Shown: positions 7,302-14,390, numbered from the stretch's first letter. The stretch: DNA of 19,632 nt from JBGPRB01 sp964422155 (GCA_964422155.1 CAYQZZ010000040.1:1-19632); one strand, 5' to 3'. A program made the numbers and translations. Notes: generated by a model from the letters alone, not told the origin.

Positions 7302-7331
7302 CCGGCATCTTCTATGGAAGATAAGCGCCGG
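7302..7331. terminator. Stem-loop between convergent genes
   Basis: ATCTTC (7307-7312) pairs with GAAGAT (7317-7322) around a TATG loop. The outer CCGGC (7302-7306) pairs with GCCGG (7327-7331) across a four-base bulge. It sits between the stops of the SnoaL-like gene and the PLP enzyme gene, where a two-way terminator would be expected, but only a weak T-rich tail follows. Confidence 0.4.
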
Positions 7332-7357
7332 CAATATTTCCCGCTTTTGCTGGAGAT

Positions 7358-8557
7358 TTACTGAAGAGAGTTGACGGCAGCCTCAATACGTTGCAGGGCT
7401 TCCTCGAGGATGGCACGTGGGCAGGCGATGTTCATCCTCTGGAAGCCGGAACCGCCGGCCCCGAAGAGGAACCCGTCATCCAGGCCCACTCTGGCTTTTT
7501 CCCTCATGAAGCTTCTTAAAGCCATGTCATCCAGGCCCAGCGCCCGGAAGTCCAGCCAGATGAGGTAAGTTCCCTGCGGCTCGATGACACTTATTCTGGG
7601 AATTTTTTCCGTAAAATAGGCCCGGGTGAAGTCCAGGTTACTCTGGAGATAGCCCAGCAGCTGTTCCAGCCACTCGTCACCGTGTCGGTAGGCGGCCTCC
7701 ATCGCTACCAGGCCGAAAAGGTTCGGACTGTGGACCATGCCTGCCCTGGCTTCGTTGAATCTATCGCGCAGTTTCTTATTAGGGATAATGATGGAAGAAG
7801 CGCTCAGTCCGGCCAGATTGAAGGTCTTGCTGGGCGCCATGCAGACGATGCAGTTCTGCTCGAAATCTTTTGATATTGAAGCAAACGGGGTGTGCTGATA
7901 ACCCTTGAAGAGGATTTCGCAATGGATTTCATCGGAGATAACGGTGGCTCCGTGACCGATGACGATGTCTCCTAACCGTACCAGCTCTTCGCGACTCCAC
8001 AGGCGCCCTACCGGGTTTTGAGGGTTACAGAGAATAATGGCTCTGACTCTGCTTGAAGTACCGTGCATGCCAGTCCTGGGATGGAACTTGCTTTCCAGGT
8101 CTGTGAAGTCCATATCATAGCACCCGCCATTGAGCTTCAATTCGTTGGTCACTATCTGGCATCCGTTCGACCTGACCGAAGGGAAAAAGGGATAATATAC
8201 GGGCTCCTGCAGGATAATTTCATCTCCGGGGTGGGTCAGAGCCCTGACGGCGGTGTTAATAGCGGGAATAACGCCGGGTGTTAAGACCACCCATTCCGGT
8301 TCTATCCGCCAGTTGAACTTCCGCTGCAGACGGTCGATAAAGGCTTCGATGAGATTCGGCCCTGCCTGGGTATAGCCATAGAACTCATGCTCCGCCCGCT
8401 TTTTTAGCGCCTCGATAATCGGGCTGGCTGCCGGGAAGTCCATGTCCGCTACCCACATGGGAATCACGTCATCGCTACCGAAGATTGTCTTTATGGCATC
8501 CCATTTAGCGCAATTCGTATTGTACCTTGAACAGACCCGGTCAAAATCATATTTCAT
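7358..8557 (-). CDS. PatB/MalY-type PLP-dependent C-S lyase / aminotransferase
   Basis: A 399-residue fold-type I PLP enzyme. The N-terminus (YDFDxVxxRxxTxxxKWD) and IPMWVADMDF are the recognisable MalY/PatB cystathionine beta-lyase signature. Also visible are CNPQNPVGR (177-185), the PLP-aspartate segment ISDEIHCE (207-214), the Schiff-base lysine K244 in APSKTFNLAG, and the C-terminal carboxylate-binding arginine R374. The family cleaves cystathionine or cysteine conjugates, or transaminates. The length is usual and all key residues are intact. GGAGGAG precedes the ATG. A good promoter lies at 8645-8673, back to back with that of the DinB-fold gene. Confidence 0.92.
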   Translation of the reverse strand: MKYDFDRVCSRYNTNCAKWDAIKTIFGSDDVIPMWVADMDFPAASPIIEALKKRAEHEFYGYTQAGPNLIEAFIDRLQRKFNWRIEPEWVVLTPGVIPAINTAVRALTHPGDEIILQEPVYYPFFPSVRSNGCQIVTNELKLNGGCYDMDFTDLESKFHPRTGMHGTSSRVRAIILCNPQNPVGRLWSREELVRLGDIVIGHGATVISDEIHCEILFKGYQHTPFASISKDFEQNCIVCMAPSKTFNLAGLSASSIIIPNKKLRDRFNEARAGMVHSPNLFGLVAMEAAYRHGDEWLEQLLGYLQSNLDFTRAYFTEKIPRISVIEPQGTYLIWLDFRALGLDDMALRSFMREKARVGLDDGFLFGAGGSGFQRMNIACPRAILEEALQRIEAAVNSLQ

Positions 8558-8644
8558 GATAGCTCCTCCGTTTTAAAAACCTTTCTGGAGAATGGACCTC
8601 GGACACCGGTTTACGTCACCAGCCGATATTAACCTTTACCTTAT

Positions 8645-8673
8645 ATTCTATTACCTTGTCACCTCCGATACAA
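8645..8673 (-). promoter_or_regulatory. Promoter of the PLP enzyme gene
   Basis: On the minus strand TTGTAT (8668-8673), a 17-base spacer and TAGAAT (8645-8650). The predicted start near 8638 leaves about 80 bases of leader. Its -35 directly abuts the -35 of the divergent promoter. Confidence 0.6.
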
Positions 8674-8703
8674 TTGACGGCTTAATAGTCTGGCGATTAT
8701 AAT
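8674..8703 (+). promoter_or_regulatory. Promoter of the DinB-fold gene
   Basis: TTGACG (8674-8679), an 18-base spacer and a perfect TATAAT (8698-8703), with initiation expected near 8710, about 46 bases before the ATG. Confidence 0.7.
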
Positions 8704-8755
8704 ACGGAAATAGCCCGGAACAATTTTTAAAAATATATAGGAGGGATGAAAATTT

Positions 8756-9268
8756 ATGGAGCTGAAAAAATATGTGCTCACGGAGTTAGACGGACTTGAG
8801 CGAGGTATCAAGAGGGTACTGGATAGCTTGACTCAGGACGAAGTGAAGTGGCAGCCTGCCTCTGGCTGTAACTCGATTGGTTTGATTCTTTTTCACACTG
8901 TGCGGTCCGAGGACTCATTTATCCAGGGACGTCTGAAGGGTAAGCCCGAAGTCTGGGAGACGGGAAAATGGTACAAGAAACTCAATCTGGCCCAAAACGA
9001 AGCCGGTGCCCATTATACGATAGAGCAGGTTAATGCCTTCCCCGTACCCAAGCTCGCCGCCCTGTTGGATTACTACACCGCCGTGCGTGCCCAGACCCTG
9101 GACTACTTGAAAACTATGACCGCCGCGAGCTTTGATAAGAAAATAAAAATGCCTTATTTCGGCGAAATTACCCTGGCGGGGATTTTCTCCCTTATCGTCA
9201 ACCATTCGTCGCAGCATATCGGAGAGATATCCTATCTCCGCGGTCTCCAGCGCGGTATGGATAAATAG
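8756..9268 (+). CDS. DinB-like four-helix metal-binding protein
   Basis: A 170-residue protein of the DinB/YfiT-like superfamily. It has four predicted helices and the three metal-ligand histidines in the usual places: H47 in the LILFHTVRSED helix, and H150/H154 in NHSSQHIGEI. Family members bind a divalent metal; some are thiol (bacillithiol, mycothiol) transferases, and many have no known substrate. The preceding Trp-rich segment (VKWQPASGCNSIG) is also typical. AGGAGGG ends 9 bases before the ATG. An ATG inside the ribosome-binding region at 8746 is out of frame. It faces the MFS gene convergently. Confidence 0.88.
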   Translation: MELKKYVLTELDGLERGIKRVLDSLTQDEVKWQPASGCNSIGLILFHTVRSEDSFIQGRLKGKPEVWETGKWYKKLNLAQNEAGAHYTIEQVNAFPVPKLAALLDYYTAVRAQTLDYLKTMTAASFDKKIKMPYFGEITLAGIFSLIVNHSSQHIGEISYLRGLQRGMDK

Positions 9269-9300
9269 GAAAGCACCGGAAATAATAGCTTACGGGACTC

Positions 9301-9352
9301 AATACCAGGGTACGTATACCGTTTATAGCTTTGCTTATTTTGAACTGGTATT
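9301..9352. repeat. Inverted repeat in the gap between convergent genes
   Basis: AATACCAG (9301-9308) is exactly complementary to CTGGTATT (9345-9352), with 36 bases between that can form a small inner GGTA/TACC stem. It lies between the DinB-fold and MFS stops and could be a weak two-way terminator. There is no strong T-run. Confidence 0.25.
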
Positions 9353-9380
9353 GCTTTTGCTGGCCGCCGCCGTTACAGGA

Positions 9381-10658
9381 TTAAAATCTCCCCAGCAAGA
9401 ACTGGGAGAATGTCATTTTGGAAACCTGGCGTACTTCCATAATTTGACGAAGCAATAACAAGACCACTATGCCACGAAGGACGCCCGAAACTGTAAACAA
9501 AGTCCGCATTTGGTAACCTAATACCACCGGGAGATGAGGTACGATATACCCGCCAATCAGGGCTCCCAGGCACACGGCCACGCCGTTCATGGCGTTATAC
9601 AGGGCAATATATTTGGTTCGATTTTTAGCTTCTGTGGCGTCATAAAGAAAATTGGTGCTGGCCAGCATGAATCCGGACCAGGCGAATCCGCTGACTATCT
9701 CCGCTGCAATCAAATAAATAACGTTATAGCTGCCCAGCCATAGCAGCGGCACGAATGGAATGATGATTGATGTCACTCTTATAACTTTGATGTTACCGGC
9801 CATGTCCGCCCGGCGTCCCCAGAAAGGCTGAAAAAACAGGCTGGCTAAAGACGCAAAGGAGATAATGATGGTATAAATGGTATAGTTAAATTTAAGGTCA
9901 CGCAGCATGTAGACGGTAAAAAACGGACTGGCAATATTGGTACATAAGCTGATTAACGCAACATAAAGCGTAAATTTCCCCAGATTAGAGGAACTTAAAT
10001 CCCTCAACATACTCACCATACTTGGGCCCTTTTCTTTCTCATTTAACTCGGCAGGTTCGTACATCCCGTAGAGAAAGTAAAAAGATAGTAATCGGAATAA
10101 CGTCGCCCCGCCGAAGAGTATGGCAAAACCCATGAATATATTACCGGTGAAAAGCTGTAATATACCGCCCCCCACAAATGTAAAAATGAGCGTGATAATA
10201 CCCGCAATCCTCCCCCTGGAGCTAAAGTATCTCCCCCTCAAACGTATGGGAACCAGGTCCGCCATCATGCTGCCCCAGGCCGGATTGGCGACAGACCCGA
10301 GGACGGCGCTTATGGTTACCAATCCTATCAGCCACCATACCTGCGAGACATGAAATATATAGGGAACCAGCAGGATGGGTATAAACATCACGGCATGCAT
10401 GAAAACCACGGGCAAAATCAAACCCTTGCGGCTGCCGGCCCGTTCGGATAGGTCGGGTGCCGCCAGTTGCGATAGTGCCATCGTAAGGCTGGGAATGCTT
10501 GCCAGCAGACCTATCTGGGCGGTAGTAGCTTTAAGCTCCAGAGCCAGGGGTGTTATATAGTTTTGTGTCAATCCCAGCATAGCAGCATAAGCACTCGCGT
10601 CCAGGACGCTGAGCTTTAAACTTTTTCTAACTTGATGTCTTCTATGTACGATTTTCAA
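9381..10658 (-). CDS. MFS-type exporter
   Basis: A 425-residue membrane transporter with about 12 hydrophobic segments and a central cytoplasmic loop near NEKEKGPSMVSMLRDL. Short loops carry basic motifs, such as SERAGSRKG and VPIRLRGRYFSSRGR, and FWGRRADMAG is the repeat of the MFS GxxxDRxGR loop in the second half. The substrate is unknown; a drug-like export role is suggested by type and control region. The frame extends to a GTG at 10724, but that stretch would translate the terminator at 10699-10730. I use the TTG at 10656-10658, which has AAGGGG (10669-10674) 10 bases upstream. It is the only gene behind the promoter at 10880-10908, separated by a leader ORF and attenuator. Confidence 0.82.
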   Translation of the reverse strand: MKIVHRRHQVRKSLKLSVLDASAYAAMLGLTQNYITPLALELKATTAQIGLLASIPSLTMALSQLAAPDLSERAGSRKGLILPVVFMHAVMFIPILLVPYIFHVSQVWWLIGLVTISAVLGSVANPAWGSMMADLVPIRLRGRYFSSRGRIAGIITLIFTFVGGGILQLFTGNIFMGFAILFGGATLFRLLSFYFLYGMYEPAELNEKEKGPSMVSMLRDLSSSNLGKFTLYVALISLCTNIASPFFTVYMLRDLKFNYTIYTIIISFASLASLFFQPFWGRRADMAGNIKVIRVTSIIIPFVPLLWLGSYNVIYLIAAEIVSGFAWSGFMLASTNFLYDATEAKNRTKYIALYNAMNGVAVCLGALIGGYIVPHLPVVLGYQMRTLFTVSGVLRGIVVLLLLRQIMEVRQVSKMTFSQFLLGRF

Positions 10659-10698
10659 CGGTATGTTGCCCCTTAGATAAATTTCAAAAACAGACAAT

Positions 10699-10730
10699 AA
10701 AAAAGCCTTAGGCGATTTACGCACTAAGGC
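10699..10730 (-). terminator. Intrinsic terminator / attenuator in front of the MFS gene
   Basis: In minus-strand RNA, GCCUUAG and GCG pair with CGC and CUAAGGC (10 pairs, one bulged base, UAAAU loop), followed immediately by six U (10699-10704). It sits 41 bases before the MFS TTG start and downstream of the MFS promoter, so it would stop MFS transcription unless prevented. Its 3' arm contains AAUCGCCU, complementary to the leader segment at 10761-10768. Confidence 0.85.
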
Positions 10731-10760
10731 GTGAAAGTAACGGTAGGTATGAATAGAAAC

Positions 10761-10768
10761 AATCGCCT
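10761..10768 (-). promoter_or_regulatory. Candidate antiterminator segment
   Basis: Minus-strand RNA here reads AGGCGAUU, an exact 8-base complement to AAUCGCCU in the terminator (10710-10717). Just upstream, AAUAAAA can also pair with UUUUAUU beyond the terminator's 3' arm. Pairing would break the terminator. A shorter copy, AGGCGA, occurs inside the Arg codons of the leader ORF (10789-10794). Confidence 0.5.
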
Positions 10769-10779
10769 TTTATTCTTCC

Positions 10780-10815
10780 TTAACCTTCTCGCCTCCTCTT
10801 AAATATCATTCTCAT
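10780..10815 (-). CDS. Putative 11-residue regulatory leader peptide (MRMIFKRRREG)
   Basis: An 11-codon ORF starts with ATG at 10815, preceded by AGGAGG at ideal spacing (7 bases), and ends with TAA at 10780. It is the only well-initiated ORF between the MFS promoter and the attenuator. The peptide ends in Lys-Arg-Arg-Arg, encoded AAG AGG AGG CGA. Basic-x-basic motifs are known to stall macrolide-bound ribosomes in erm-type leaders, so a stalling peptide is a reasonable inference. A 6-bp stem (10830-10835 with 10866-10871) lies just 5' of the ribosome binding site. Too short for homology; the call rests on signals and position. Confidence 0.55.
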   Translation of the reverse strand: MRMIFKRRREG

Positions 10816-10879
10816 TATGATTCCTCCTGGCTGTCATTATACCTCAGGTGCGCTGACTGGTGATAGACAGCAATTACAT

Positions 10880-10908
10880 ATCATATCCTAAATAACTCCA
10901 AATTTCAA
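10880..10908 (-). promoter_or_regulatory. Promoter of the MFS leader transcript
   Basis: Minus-strand TTGAAA (10903-10908), a 17-base spacer and TATGAT (10880-10885), with a start near 10873. It lies directly after the stop of the upstream cupin gene. A second TATAAT (10836-10841) has no -35 and would leave almost no leader. Confidence 0.65.
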
Positions 10909-10924
10909 CTGGTGTGATTCCTAT

Positions 10925-11386
10925 CTATTTTTCCTTCCCCCGAACATACTCAGCGCCTAACCCGACCGTAAAATGGAATATCGGCTTTTCCACCTTCCGC
11001 ACGATTAGAGGACAGTGCGTCATGCCTGCCGGGATATAGGCCAGGAAACTTTTGGTCATGACATGCTTTTCACCGTCCAGCCATAACTCCACTTCGCCGC
11101 ACAGGTCTCGAGGGTCAGCGAAATTCGTCCCGAAAAAGGTGATTACTTCCGTAAAAGTATGGGTGTGCGCTTGAGCGGCGGGTTGTTCCGAGGCGCACTC
11201 CGGCCATATCCAAACACATTCCGAGCAAAAAGCCCCGGGAATAACCTCCCCATCCAGCCACATCACGTGCGTCGGTGTGATGCGCGCGCCGCCGGGTATC
11301 CTGCCGGCCCCAACTCGCTCGCCGGGAAACAACTTATCCGCTTTTACGTCGGTAATGATATACTTGCTGGTTTTCAATTCAACCAT
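10925..11386 (-). CDS. Single-domain cupin-like protein
   Basis: A 153-residue soluble protein, the one-domain form of the family seen at 1272-2279 and 11488-12483. It opens with a short KYIITDVK strand, then HVMWLDGEVIPGA, the metal-site pattern H74-x-H76-x3-E80, GEVELWLDGEKHVMTKSF, and P-x-G-x2-H124 before GLG near the end. All four expected cupin ligands are present, so this copy should bind metal. Reaction unknown. A G-rich ribosome binding site (GGGGGAG) is 9 bases before the ATG. It lies just downstream of a strong terminator that ends the neighbouring cupin transcript, so it needs readthrough or a promoter of its own, which I do not see. It closely resembles domain 2 of the 1272-2279 protein, but with intact ligands. 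Confidence 0.8.
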   Translation of the reverse strand: MVELKTSKYIITDVKADKLFPGERVGAGRIPGGARITPTHVMWLDGEVIPGAFCSECVWIWPECASEQPAAQAHTHTFTEVITFFGTNFADPRDLCGEVELWLDGEKHVMTKSFLAYIPAGMTHCPLIVRKVEKPIFHFTVGLGAEYVRGKEK

Positions 11387-11427
11387 TTACTTTCGCTCCC
11401 CCTTCCCTGGCATATACAGTATCGCAG

Positions 11428-11474
11428 AAAAAAGCCGCCCGGACCTTCCTGGTTCGACCTGAAAAGCCCGGGCG
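11428..11474 (-). terminator. Strong intrinsic terminator after the two-domain cupin gene
   Basis: In minus-strand RNA, CGCCCGG (11468-11474) pairs with CCGGGCG (11436-11442). The stem continues through G-U and A-U pairs and a GGU/ACC top to a CGA loop, with one A-A mismatch: about 17 pairs in all. A G and C, then six U (11428-11433), follow. It begins 13 bases after the cupin stop. Confidence 0.88.
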
Positions 11475-11487
11475 CTCTGGAACGACT

Positions 11488-12483
11488 CTATTTTTTCGGT
11501 TTGTCCGGAGCATCTCTCTGGATAAATGGTATTTTTTCTCCCCGCTGTATCGCCAAACGTGCCCTGGTCATGTCGCCGATATCGAATCCCCACCCCTCCT
11601 TGAGGGTAGCTGCGCCGAGCATTATCGCCATCTCGATGTGAGGTCTCCTTACTTTATGCCATATCAACGGGCCGTGTACCACGCCCTTGGGAATATACAT
11701 GGAGAAGTTTTTGTTGAATTTCATCTCTTCACCGCCGAGACCGAAGGTCATATCCGCACCGAGGTCTTCGCGATTAGCGGGGTCGCTGCCGATGTGCATG
11801 ACTATCTCATCGAAGTTATCATGCTTCATCTCGCGGATGGTATCGGTTACTTCCCATATCCACCCGAACTCCAGATAGGTCTTGACCCCCGGCACCTGGA
11901 CGCCGCTCATGTATGTCATCGTGGGACTCTGCCGCCCTTTTCCGGAAATAGACCCCGGGGATTCCCGCATGGGACTCCGTACTACATACTGCTCGTAATC
12001 GACTTTGTCTTTTTTTACCGGTATACCTTTTTTAGGCTCAGAAATACCGCTTTTACCCCACCCCTTGAAAGGGTCGCCCGTCCCCAGCATCATCGCCATC
12101 TCGATATGCGGGAACTCGAACTTGTTCCAGATTAGCGGCCCGTGCGGCACGCCCCTGGGAACAAAAATGCCCGTCGTCGTATTGAACGTGATGGGCTGCC
12201 CACCCAGGTAAAATGTTATCTCCCCGCCCAGCACCTGCGGTCTTTCCCAGTCGCCGCCCCAGTGCAGCACAATCTCGTCAAAGTCATGCACGTGCTGGAA
12301 AATATGGGGATTCGGCGATGGTATATCGTATATCCACCCCAGCTCGATATAACAGGTAGCGGCTGGCACCTGCTTGCTGCTTAAATAGGTCATAGTGGGG
12401 TGCTGCCGCCCCTTGACACCGGGTGCCCCCGCCTCGTAAATGGGCTTACTGACTACATACTTCTTAAACTGACTCTCTGCCAT
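11488..12483 (-). CDS. Two-domain cupin-like protein (second copy type)
   Basis: A 331-residue soluble protein made of two repeats that each begin with a YVV strand, then GKGRQ or VKGRQ and PTMTYxS (about 9-135 and 166-300). Repeat 1 has H64-x-H66-x3-E70 and P-x-G-x2-H114. Repeat 2 lacks the HxH pair (Lys-His-Asp-Asn) but keeps E226 and H270, so only the first half has a full metal site. Both halves share GPLIW and PHIEMAxMLG, a motif extra to textbook cupins. A basic tail ends the protein. AGGAGG is 9 bases before the ATG, and a near-consensus promoter with a palindrome in its spacer lies at 12524-12552. A strong terminator follows. Same family as 1272-2279 and 10925-11386; substrate unknown. 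Confidence 0.8.
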   Translation of the reverse strand: MAESQFKKYVVSKPIYEAGAPGVKGRQHPTMTYLSSKQVPAATCYIELGWIYDIPSPNPHIFQHVHDFDEIVLHWGGDWERPQVLGGEITFYLGGQPITFNTTTGIFVPRGVPHGPLIWNKFEFPHIEMAMMLGTGDPFKGWGKSGISEPKKGIPVKKDKVDYEQYVVRSPMRESPGSISGKGRQSPTMTYMSGVQVPGVKTYLEFGWIWEVTDTIREMKHDNFDEIVMHIGSDPANREDLGADMTFGLGGEEMKFNKNFSMYIPKGVVHGPLIWHKVRRPHIEMAIMLGAATLKEGWGFDIGDMTRARLAIQRGEKIPFIQRDAPDKPKK

Positions 12484-12523
12484 TAATATGGTCCTCCTGA
12501 AAAATTACCACGGGCTCGTGCCT

Positions 12524-12552
12524 ATGATACTGCATAATGCAGGTTAAGTCAA
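12524..12552 (-). promoter_or_regulatory. Promoter of the 331-residue cupin gene
   Basis: Minus-strand TTGACT (12547-12552), a 17-base spacer and TATCAT (12524-12529), predicted start near 12517, about 34 bases before the ATG. It diverges from the MATE promoter. Confidence 0.7.
12530..12542. promoter_or_regulatory. Operator-like palindrome inside the cupin promoter
   Basis: CTGCAT-A-ATGCAG, a perfect 6+1+6 palindrome, fills most of the spacer between the -35 and -10 of the cupin promoter. A repressor bound there would block the promoter directly. No regulator gene is in the window. Confidence 0.4.
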
Positions 12553-12573
12553 AATATTCTCCATTCAGGCAAA

Positions 12574-12602
12574 TTGACAATAGTATAAGTGTAGTATAAT
12601 AT
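12574..12602 (+). promoter_or_regulatory. Promoter of the first MATE gene
   Basis: A perfect TTGACA (12574-12579) with either TATAAT (12595-12600, 15-base spacer) or TAATAT (12597-12602, 17-base spacer). The direct repeat AGTATAA occurs at 12582 and 12593, one helical turn apart. Initiation near 12609 leaves about 80 bases before the ATG. Confidence 0.6.
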
Positions 12603-12687
12603 AGAAATGTCATTTTTTCCCTAAAAACGATTGCCCTGCCTTAAATCATTCGATATTACATCTCACAGGAAGAGCGACTGCGCATAT

Positions 12688-14070
12688 ATGGTAGATAAAG
12701 ACAGTTCCACCCGTAAAGGGGCTGCCTTAAACAGGGACTGGACACAGGGTTCCGTAGTCAATAACCTTCTGCAATTATCCTGGCCCATGATATTAATGGA
12801 AAGCTTTTTTGTCATCAGCCAGGTCTGGGACATGATATGGATAGGGCGGCTCGGCCCTTCGTCAATTGCCGGGGTGGGCATTGCCAATATCGTTATTATG
12901 CTGGTGATGTCCATGGATTTCGGAATAATCGTTGGTGTGCGGGCTATGGTCGCACGCTATGTGGGGGCCGGCGATATGAAGACGGCGAATCACGTTGCCG
13001 CTCAAGCCCTGGTCCTCAGCGCCAGCTGGGGTGCCCTGATGATGACGGTAGGTATTTCCCTGGCTGAACCTATTATGAGGATGTTCGGACTGGAGGCTGA
13101 AGTCATCAAAGAGGGCATGTCGTACATGCGCGTCATGTTTGCTGGATGGGTGGCTATGGACCTCCTGGTTATGGCCCTGTATGTCATCCAGTCTGCCGGC
13201 GATACCATCAGGCCGATGATGATAGAAGCCTCGTTAAGAGTAATCCATGTAACTCTCTGCCCCTTTCTCGTCCTGGGCATCGGGATATTTCCGCGCATGG
13301 GAGTCAGCGGGGCGGCCCTGAGCAATGTCGTCTCGCAAGCCCTGGGAACGGCCCTCTGCTTATGGCTTCTTTTCGGAGGTCACACCCGATTGCGGCTTTC
13401 CAGGAAAGATTTCCGTGTGGATTTCAACATTATATGGCGGATATTGAAAATCGGTATCCCCGCCCTGGTCATGAATATACAGAGGTCTTTCGGCACGTTC
13501 ATTTTAACGTATCTGATAGCGCCCTTCGGTACTCTGGCCGTGGCCGCTCACAGCCTGGCTTCCCGGCTGGAGATGTTGATAACAATGCCCGGCATGGCAT
13601 TAGGCATGGGTGCCGGCGTCCTGGTGGGACAAAACCTGGGTGCCGGTCAGCCGGAGCGTGCGGAAAAAAGCACCTGGGTGGCGGTGGGCATTTTTCAGGC
13701 TTTCATGGTGGCCTGCTCGGTAGCGGTTCTGCTCTGGTCTAAGAGTATTATGGGTATATTTACCACCGACCCCAATTTGGTAGAACTGGGCGGTATCTTC
13801 ATCAGGATTTCTACGGCCACCTTCATCGTCATGTCCCTTGCCACCGTATTCCAGAGCTGCATCGCCAGCGCCGGGGATACCGTGCCGAATATGATTATCA
13901 GCATTGCCGTAATGTGGGTGGTACAGATACCCGTGGCTTTCGTTTTATCCCGATACACCGACCTTGGTGTCTACGGCATACGCTGGGCGATGGTGGCCAG
14001 CACGATAATAGGGACAATCGTCTATTTTATCTACTTCCGGCTGGGAAGATGGAAGCTCAAGAAAGTGTAG
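12688..14070 (+). CDS. MATE-family multidrug/cation antiporter (copy 1)
   Basis: A 460-residue integral membrane protein of the MATE family (two MatE halves, about 12 hydrophobic segments). Typical features are LSWPMI in the first helix, WIGRLGPSSIAGVGIAN after it, GAALSNVVSQALG in helix 6, GAGVLVGQNLGAGQPERAEK at the start of the second half, and the ASAGDTVPN and GVYGIRWA helices near the end. It uses a Na+ or H+ gradient to export cationic or amphiphilic compounds; the substrate is unknown. The frame extends to a TTG at 12631, but ATG 12688 aligns exactly with the ATG of the tandem paralog at 14421. Only AGGA 17 bases upstream serves as a weak ribosome binding site. Confidence 0.9.
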   Translation: MVDKDSSTRKGAALNRDWTQGSVVNNLLQLSWPMILMESFFVISQVWDMIWIGRLGPSSIAGVGIANIVIMLVMSMDFGIIVGVRAMVARYVGAGDMKTANHVAAQALVLSASWGALMMTVGISLAEPIMRMFGLEAEVIKEGMSYMRVMFAGWVAMDLLVMALYVIQSAGDTIRPMMIEASLRVIHVTLCPFLVLGIGIFPRMGVSGAALSNVVSQALGTALCLWLLFGGHTRLRLSRKDFRVDFNIIWRILKIGIPALVMNIQRSFGTFILTYLIAPFGTLAVAAHSLASRLEMLITMPGMALGMGAGVLVGQNLGAGQPERAEKSTWVAVGIFQAFMVACSVAVLLWSKSIMGIFTTDPNLVELGGIFIRISTATFIVMSLATVFQSCIASAGDTVPNMIISIAVMWVVQIPVAFVLSRYTDLGVYGIRWAMVASTIIGTIVYFIYFRLGRWKLKKV

Positions 14071-14079
14071 CCGAAAATC

Positions 14080-14202
14080 CTCTCTCCCCAGAGTGCCTGC
14101 CTGCGCGTAGCCTGCTTGCGCTAAAGCTCTCGCCTGCCAGAGAACTTGTTCGGCGAGCAGGTCAGCGAAGGCAAGCCGCTTCGGCGAAGGCAGGGGAGAG
14201 AG
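14080..14202. repeat. Large imperfect palindrome between the MATE genes
   Basis: CTCTCTCCCC (14080-14089) is exactly complementary to GGGGAGAGAG (14193-14202). Inside, TGCCT/AGGCA extends the stem after a four-base bulge. The interior is rich in GCGAAGGCA-like and GCCTGC-like tracts that can pair with each other. It is non-coding and starts 10 bases after the first MATE stop, so it may end that transcript. It is the left half of the gene-free stretch 14071-14420. Confidence 0.5.
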
Positions 14203-14254
14203 CTAGAAAGAGGGGGAATTTATCACACTCAACTTTCCGAGGCTATCCGAAAAT

Positions 14255-14390
14255 TGTCATTCCCGTCCTTCAGCCGAAGGAGAATCCAGCTTAATAATTA
14301 TTGTCTTAAATACTGGATTCTCCACCTCAGGTGGATTGGAGTGACTTACCCCCAGCAAGCTGGGGGGTATCCAGCGGGGTATTAGTGACA
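14255..14390. repeat. Composite REP-like palindromes between the MATE genes
   Basis: A chain of hairpins: CCTTC/GAAGG (14267-14280); GGAGAATCCAG (14279-14289) with CTGGATTCTCC (14313-14323), 11 of 11; CCACCT-C-AGGTGG (14322-14334); and CCCCCAGC-AA-GCTGGGGG (14349-14366). An outer TGTCATTCC at the left faces GGAGTGAC at the right. The TGTCATTCC...GAATCCAG layout is a widespread dispersed-repeat style in environmental genomes. No coding potential. Confidence 0.55.

Noticed and set aside
10836..10841. TATAAT near the MFS leader ORF as the main -10
   Set aside because: There is no -35 at a usable distance and the RNA would start at the ribosome binding site; the promoter at 10880-10908 is better.
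12608..12625. A five-codon ORF (MSFFP) in the leader of the first MATE gene, a possible second attenuator
   Set aside because: It has no ribosome binding site, and no terminator or competing hairpin follows before the MATE start.
13146..13742. A 198-codon plus-strand frame inside the first MATE gene
   Set aside because: It is in another frame of a clear membrane protein gene, with no family features and no initiation signals.
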